DNA from: Pseudomonadota bacterium | GTDB lineage: Bacteria > Pseudomonadota > Alphaproteobacteria > Sphingomonadales > Sphingomonadaceae | DNA length: 9,745 nt | Assembly: GCA_023445495.1 (NCBI GenBank) | Contig: JAEXLC010000235.1 | Span: forward strand, 1 to 9,745 | Direction of reading: 5' to 3' | Shown: piece by piece, positions 7,579 through 9,745 of the stretch | How positions within the stretch are numbered: position 1 is the first letter of the stretch | Layout of the letters: each line of letters opens with the position of its first letter | Notes under the pieces: generated by a model | What the model was told of the DNA's origin: nothing | What the model saw: the letters and a program-made list of their open reading frames with translations, nothing else | Databases searched by the model: none | Made by a program: the position numbers and the translations under genes

Positions 7579-7604
7579 GAGGGCCGCCCCTTGGGGCGGC
7601 CCTC
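7579..7604 (+). terminator. Strong GC hairpin ending the hemH-phaB transcript
   Basis: GAGGGCCGCCCC and GGGGCGGCCCTC form a perfect 12-bp inverted repeat with only TT between them, 6 bp after the phaB stop. There is no T-run after the stem, so it may work with Rho, as an end-protecting stem, or as a non-canonical terminator. The 157 bp from here to the next gene hold a smaller hairpin (CCCTCG/CGAGGG, 7607-7628) and probably a promoter, but none stands out. Confidence 0.65.
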
Positions 7605-7761
7605 AGCCCTCGATACGCTACGCGAGGGAAAAAACGGTTCTGCCGTAACAACACGCTTGTCCTAGCGCAGTTCCCTTTATTTTCTCCTGAACGCGTCGGT
7701 CATCTGGCGTTCATCTTTCGGGCACTGGTTCCCGCGCGCCCAGCCGCTATGAGCGGAAGCG

Positions 7762-8760
7762 ATGCTGCTCCGTTCCGCAATCGGCCTGTTCCTGCTGGCT
7801 CTCGTTCTGCAACTGTCGGCCTCGGGGCGCGAGGGCCGCGACCTGTTCGGCAAGGCGCCGCGGATGACGGCCGAGCGCGTGCTGCTCGACCCGAGCGATC
7901 CCGCGCGCACCCGGGTCGGGGCGCTCACCTATCTGGGCGGGGTCCGGCTCAGGAGCACCGACCGGGCGTTCGGCGGCTTCTCCTCGATGCGGATCGCGGG
8001 CGACGACTTCACTCTGCTCAGCGACGGCGGGACCTTCATCCGCTTCCGCATGGGCGGCGACTGGATGCCGCGCGACGTGCGGTTCGGCGATCTGCCGGAT
8101 GGCCCGGGGAGCGGATGGCTGAAGGAGGATCGCGATTCGGAATCGCTGGCCAGCGATCCGGCCGCCGGCCAGGTCTGGGTCGGCTTCGAGCAGTATAATG
8201 CGATCTGGCGCTATGACGCGGACCTGCGCCGGGCCGAGCGCAGCGCCCGGCCGGTGGCGATGCGGAACTGGTCCGACAATGGCGGCCCCGAATCGCTCGT
8301 GCGGCTGCACGACGGGCGGTTCCTGACGATCGGCGAGACCAGCCGGCCCAAGGGCAGCCGGATCGGTCGCGAAGGCCTGTTGTTCCCCGGCGACCCGACC
8401 GCGCCGGGCATCAGGCCGATCCGCTTCGTCTATATGCCGCCGAACGAGCTGTACGATCCCAGCGACGCAGTGCAGCTGCCCGACGGCCGGCTGATCGTGC
8501 TCAACCGGCGCTTCTCGGTGCCCGGGCTGTTCACCGCGAAGCTCACCCTGATCGATCCGCGCGCGATCCGCCCCGGCGCGGTGGTGCGCGGCACAGAGAT
8601 CGCGACGCTGGCGCCGCCGCTGCTCCACGACAATTACGAGGCGCTGGCGGTGACCTGCGAAGGCGACGACACGATCCTGTGGATCGCGTCGGACGACAAC
8701 CAGCAATTCTGGGAATGGTCGCTGCTGCTCAAGTTCCGGATCGAGTTCGCGAAGCGCTGA
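7762..8760 (+). CDS. Exported esterase-like activity of phytase family protein
   Basis: The 332-residue product belongs to the phytase-like beta-propeller family (PF13449 type). Conserved short blocks recur along the chain: FGGFSSMRIAGDDFTLLSDGG (70-90), DRDSESLA (123-130), NGGPESLVRLHDGRF (173-187) and HDNYEALAVT (289-298). They end with LWIASDDN (306-313). Repeated acidic Glu/Asp-Ser/Ala-Leu corners are typical of the family. An N-terminal signal peptide is likely (Arg4, hydrophobic 6-18, small residues SASG near 19-22), so the protein should act in the periplasm or outside. True substrates are not known; the name reflects family naming only. The start has just a weak GGA before ATG. It is separated from phaB by a hairpin and converges on the tRNA-like sequence and rpmB. 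Confidence 0.88.
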   Translation: MLLRSAIGLFLLALVLQLSASGREGRDLFGKAPRMTAERVLLDPSDPARTRVGALTYLGGVRLRSTDRAFGGFSSMRIAGDDFTLLSDGGTFIRFRMGGDWMPRDVRFGDLPDGPGSGWLKEDRDSESLASDPAAGQVWVGFEQYNAIWRYDADLRRAERSARPVAMRNWSDNGGPESLVRLHDGRFLTIGETSRPKGSRIGREGLLFPGDPTAPGIRPIRFVYMPPNELYDPSDAVQLPDGRLIVLNRRFSVPGLFTAKLTLIDPRAIRPGAVVRGTEIATLAPPLLHDNYEALAVTCEGDDTILWIASDDNQQFWEWSLLLKFRIEFAKR

Positions 8761-8767
8761 GCAGGGT

Positions 8768-8848
8768 TGCCGGCGGCAGGAGATCGAACCCGCACCCGGT
8801 CTCCCGGGACCGCTGTAGCGATACGGCTACCAATTCCGTCACGCCGGC
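8768..8848 (-). ncRNA. tRNA-like sequence: type II cloverleaf with a 4-nt loop in place of the anticodon loop
   Basis: On the minus strand 81 nt fold as follows. The acceptor stem is a perfect 7 bp (GCCGGCG 8848-8842 with CGCCGGC 8775-8769), followed by A as discriminator; no CCA is encoded. The D arm is ACGG/CCGT (8839-8836, 8826-8823) with loop AATTGGTAG, as in tRNA-Leu. The anticodon-stem equivalent is AUCGC/GCGGU (8822-8818, 8813-8809, one G-U pair) with only UACA as its loop. The long variable arm is CCCGG-GAGA-CCGGG (8808-8795), a GNRA tetraloop. The T arm is GCGGG/CCTGC (8793-8789, 8780-8776, one G-U pair) with an 8-nt loop TTCGATCT; a 7-nt loop with a bulge is also possible. Bases for the standard tertiary contacts are present: T8-A14, A15-T48, G18G19 with T55C56 and T54-A58. 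It cannot decode. It may be a non-decoding aminoacylatable RNA or a degraded tRNA-Leu gene. Confidence 0.6.
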
Positions 8849-8863
8849 AGAATCCGCACATGC

Positions 8864-8895
8864 GAAAAGCCCGCCCTCCGCATGGAGAACGGGCT
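8864..8895 (-). terminator. Rho-independent terminator of rpmB
   Basis: On the minus strand AGCCCG (8895-8890) pairs with CGGGCT (8873-8868), and an inner CTCC/GGAG stem carries loop ATGC (8883-8880). A run of four T follows (8868-8865). It begins 28 bp after the rpmB stop. The tRNA-like sequence begins 16 bp beyond this terminator on the same strand, so its transcription would need read-through or its own promoter. Confidence 0.75.
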
Positions 8896-8923
8896 CGCAT
8901 TGAGCCGTCGAAGGAACGGGCTG

Positions 8924-9220
8924 TTAGGCCGCGGTCTTCTCGGCCGACGCCTTGCGCACTTCGCGCTTCAGGCGACGGGCGCGCAGCGACAGATCGTCGT
9001 CGCTGGTCTTGAGCAGCCAGTTGTCGAGGCCGCCATTGTGCTCGACCGAACGCAGGCCGTGCGTCGAAACGCGCAGGCGCACGCTGCGGCCCAGCGAATC
9101 GCTGATCAGCGTGACGTTCTGCAGGTTCGGCAGGAACGTACGCTTGGTCTTGTTGTTGGCGTGGGAAACGTTGTTACCCACCTGCCGGCCCTTGCCGGTC
9201 AGCTCGCAAATGCGCGACAT
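8924..9220 (-). CDS. rpmB: 50S ribosomal protein L28
   Basis: L28 is a small basic protein of the large ribosomal subunit. The 98-residue product begins MSRICELTGKG and continues GNNVSHANNKTKRTFLPNLQ, the L28 hallmark, then RLRVSTHGLRSVEHNGGLDNWLL. The C-terminal Lys/Arg/Ala-rich tail is the longer form common in alphaproteobacteria. The zinc-ribbon CxxC pairs of some L28 proteins are absent; only Cys5 remains. ATG 9220-9218 is used: AGGA stands 9 nt before it, and the open frame further upstream does not resemble L28. The gene has its own promoter and terminator and is divergent from the small membrane protein gene. Confidence 0.97.
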   Translation of the reverse strand: MSRICELTGKGRQVGNNVSHANNKTKRTFLPNLQNVTLISDSLGRSVRLRVSTHGLRSVEHNGGLDNWLLKTSDDDLSLRARRLKREVRKASAEKTAA

Positions 9221-9272
9221 CGCTTGATATCCTGGTTTGAGCCCTGGCGAACCACGGCCGGAAAGGCGGCGC

Positions 9273-9300
9273 GAATAACCGTAATGGGACGGAGCGTCAA
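9273..9300 (-). promoter_or_regulatory. Putative sigma-70-type promoter of rpmB
   Basis: On the minus strand TTGACG (9300-9295) is followed after 16 bp by TTATTC (9278-9273). The -35 box is near-consensus and the -10 box is partial. A transcript starting a few bases downstream would have a leader of about 45 nt before the rpmB ATG, a reasonable layout for a ribosomal protein gene. Confidence 0.5.
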
Positions 9301-9393
9301 CCGATTCGCTCGAAGAAACGCCTTGTACCCATGCAACCGCCATGGTTGATGCGGCGTTGATTACGCAAACGATTCAATTGGGGAGATGAAGCG

Positions 9394-9690
9394 ATGCGTG
9401 GAATTCTGGTGCTTATCGGTTTGATCGCGCTTGCCGTCGTGGTGCTGATGTCGGTCGGCATGCTGCGGATCGAGCAGCAGCAGGGCGCGACCATGCCCAC
9501 GATCACTTTCGACGCAAAGGGCGGCCAGCTGCCCAAGTTCAAGGCCGAAACGGGATCGGTGGGGATCGGAACCACCAACACGACCGTTGCAGTCCCGACG
9601 GTCGAGATGAAGAACACCACGGTCACCTTGCCCACCATCGAAGTGAAGCAGGCCGGCGCCACTCCGACGCCGACGCCCGCCGCGAAGTGA
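9394..9690 (+). CDS. Small single-pass membrane protein with tandem repeats, unknown function
   Basis: I do not recognise this 98-residue protein as a named family. Residues 4-24 form a hydrophobic helix (signal anchor), leaving a tail that is probably periplasmic. The tail contains two adjacent 12-residue repeats, NTTVAVPTVEMK (62-73) and NTTVTLPTIEVK (74-85), identical at 8 of 12 positions, and an earlier weaker copy ATMPTITFDAK (32-42). This pattern suggests stacked beta strands. The end is rich in Thr-Pro and Ala. A clear GGGGAG (9380-9385) lies 8 nt before ATG, and base composition matches the neighbours, so this looks like a real gene. The TGA overlaps the ATG of the next frame by one base, suggesting co-translation. 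It is divergent from rpmB with 173 bp between. Confidence 0.8.
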   Translation: MRGILVLIGLIALAVVVLMSVGMLRIEQQQGATMPTITFDAKGGQLPKFKAETGSVGIGTTNTTVAVPTVEMKNTTVTLPTIEVKQAGATPTPTPAAK

Positions 9691-9745
9691 TGGCAGCGCG
9701 CCCCGGACCCGTCGTGGCGGCAGTGCTGCTGCCGCCGCTGGGAAC
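9690..9745 (+). CDS. Start of a further reading frame, cut by the window edge
   Basis: An ATG at 9690-9692 shares its A with the TGA stop of the small membrane protein gene and opens a frame to the end of the window (18 full codons, MAARPGPVVAAVLLPPLG). The stop-start overlap is typical of coupled genes. The beginning is Ala/Val/Leu/Pro-rich and could be a signal or membrane segment, but it is too short to assign to any family. Confidence 0.35.
   Translation, partial: MAARPGPVVAAVLLPPLG

Noticed and set aside
7607..7628. CCCTCG/CGAGGG hairpin as a second terminator after phaB
   Set aside because: Only 6 bp with a 10-nt loop, followed by A residues rather than T on the plus strand.
7697..7716. 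Two CATCT copies 12 bp apart upstream of the phytase-like gene
   Set aside because: Too short to distinguish from chance; no matching regulator site is recognised.
7747..8706. A 319-codon minus-strand open frame opposite the phytase-like gene
   Set aside because: Composition is that of a codon-phase shadow; the plus strand has a signal peptide and conserved family blocks.
8768..8848. Reading the tRNA-like element as a normal tRNA-Leu or tRNA-Sec gene
   Set aside because: No 7-nt anticodon loop with T33 can be formed, and the long D stem and 8/5 or 9/4 acceptor-T arrangement of tRNA-Sec is absent.

Overview
The window is high-GC DNA with dense, short-spaced genes and strong G/C at third codon positions. 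Gene content and protein style (lgt–methyltransferase–pgeF run, phytase-like esterase next to rpmB, long L28, GC-rich palindromic intergenic repeats) suggest an alphaproteobacterium of the Sphingomonadales, most likely Sphingomonas or a close relative. This rests on recognition by eye, not on a database search.

Layout. (1) 1-3419, minus strand, reading right to left: lgt (prolipoprotein diacylglyceryl transferase), a MidA/NDUFAF7-type methyltransferase, a GNAT acetyltransferase and pgeF (YfiH/laccase-domain protein). lgt and the methyltransferase overlap, as do GNAT and pgeF. A 94-bp palindromic repeat fills almost all of the gap between the methyltransferase and GNAT. A second small palindrome follows pgeF. 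(2) 3533-7572, plus strand, divergent from lgt: a Tat-exported molybdopterin-binding subunit of the isoquinoline 1-oxidoreductase type, then hemH (ferrochelatase) and phaB (acetoacetyl-CoA reductase). Gaps are about 35 bp and a strong GC hairpin follows phaB. (3) 7762-8760, plus strand: an exported phytase-like esterase-family protein. (4) 8768-9220, minus strand: rpmB (ribosomal protein L28) with its own promoter and terminator, then an 81-nt tRNA-like sequence just before the 3' end of the converging esterase gene. (5) 9394-end, plus strand: a small membrane-anchored repeat protein whose stop codon overlaps the start of a further reading frame that leaves the window.

Most genes are ordinary housekeeping or central-metabolism genes: lipoprotein maturation, haem synthesis, PHB precursor reduction and translation. 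The most unusual item is the tRNA-like sequence at 8768-8848 (minus). It can fold into a complete type II (Leu/Ser-like) cloverleaf with the bases for the standard tertiary contacts, but its anticodon-stem equivalent is closed by a 4-nt loop, so it could not read a codon. It may be an aminoacylatable non-decoding RNA or a pseudogene. Other points of note are a likely CTG start for the methyltransferase gene, the operon-interrupting palindromic repeat, an orphan molybdenum subunit, a perfect 12-bp palindrome before phaB, and a tandem 12-residue repeat in the small membrane protein. No gene-free stretch exceeds 300 bases.
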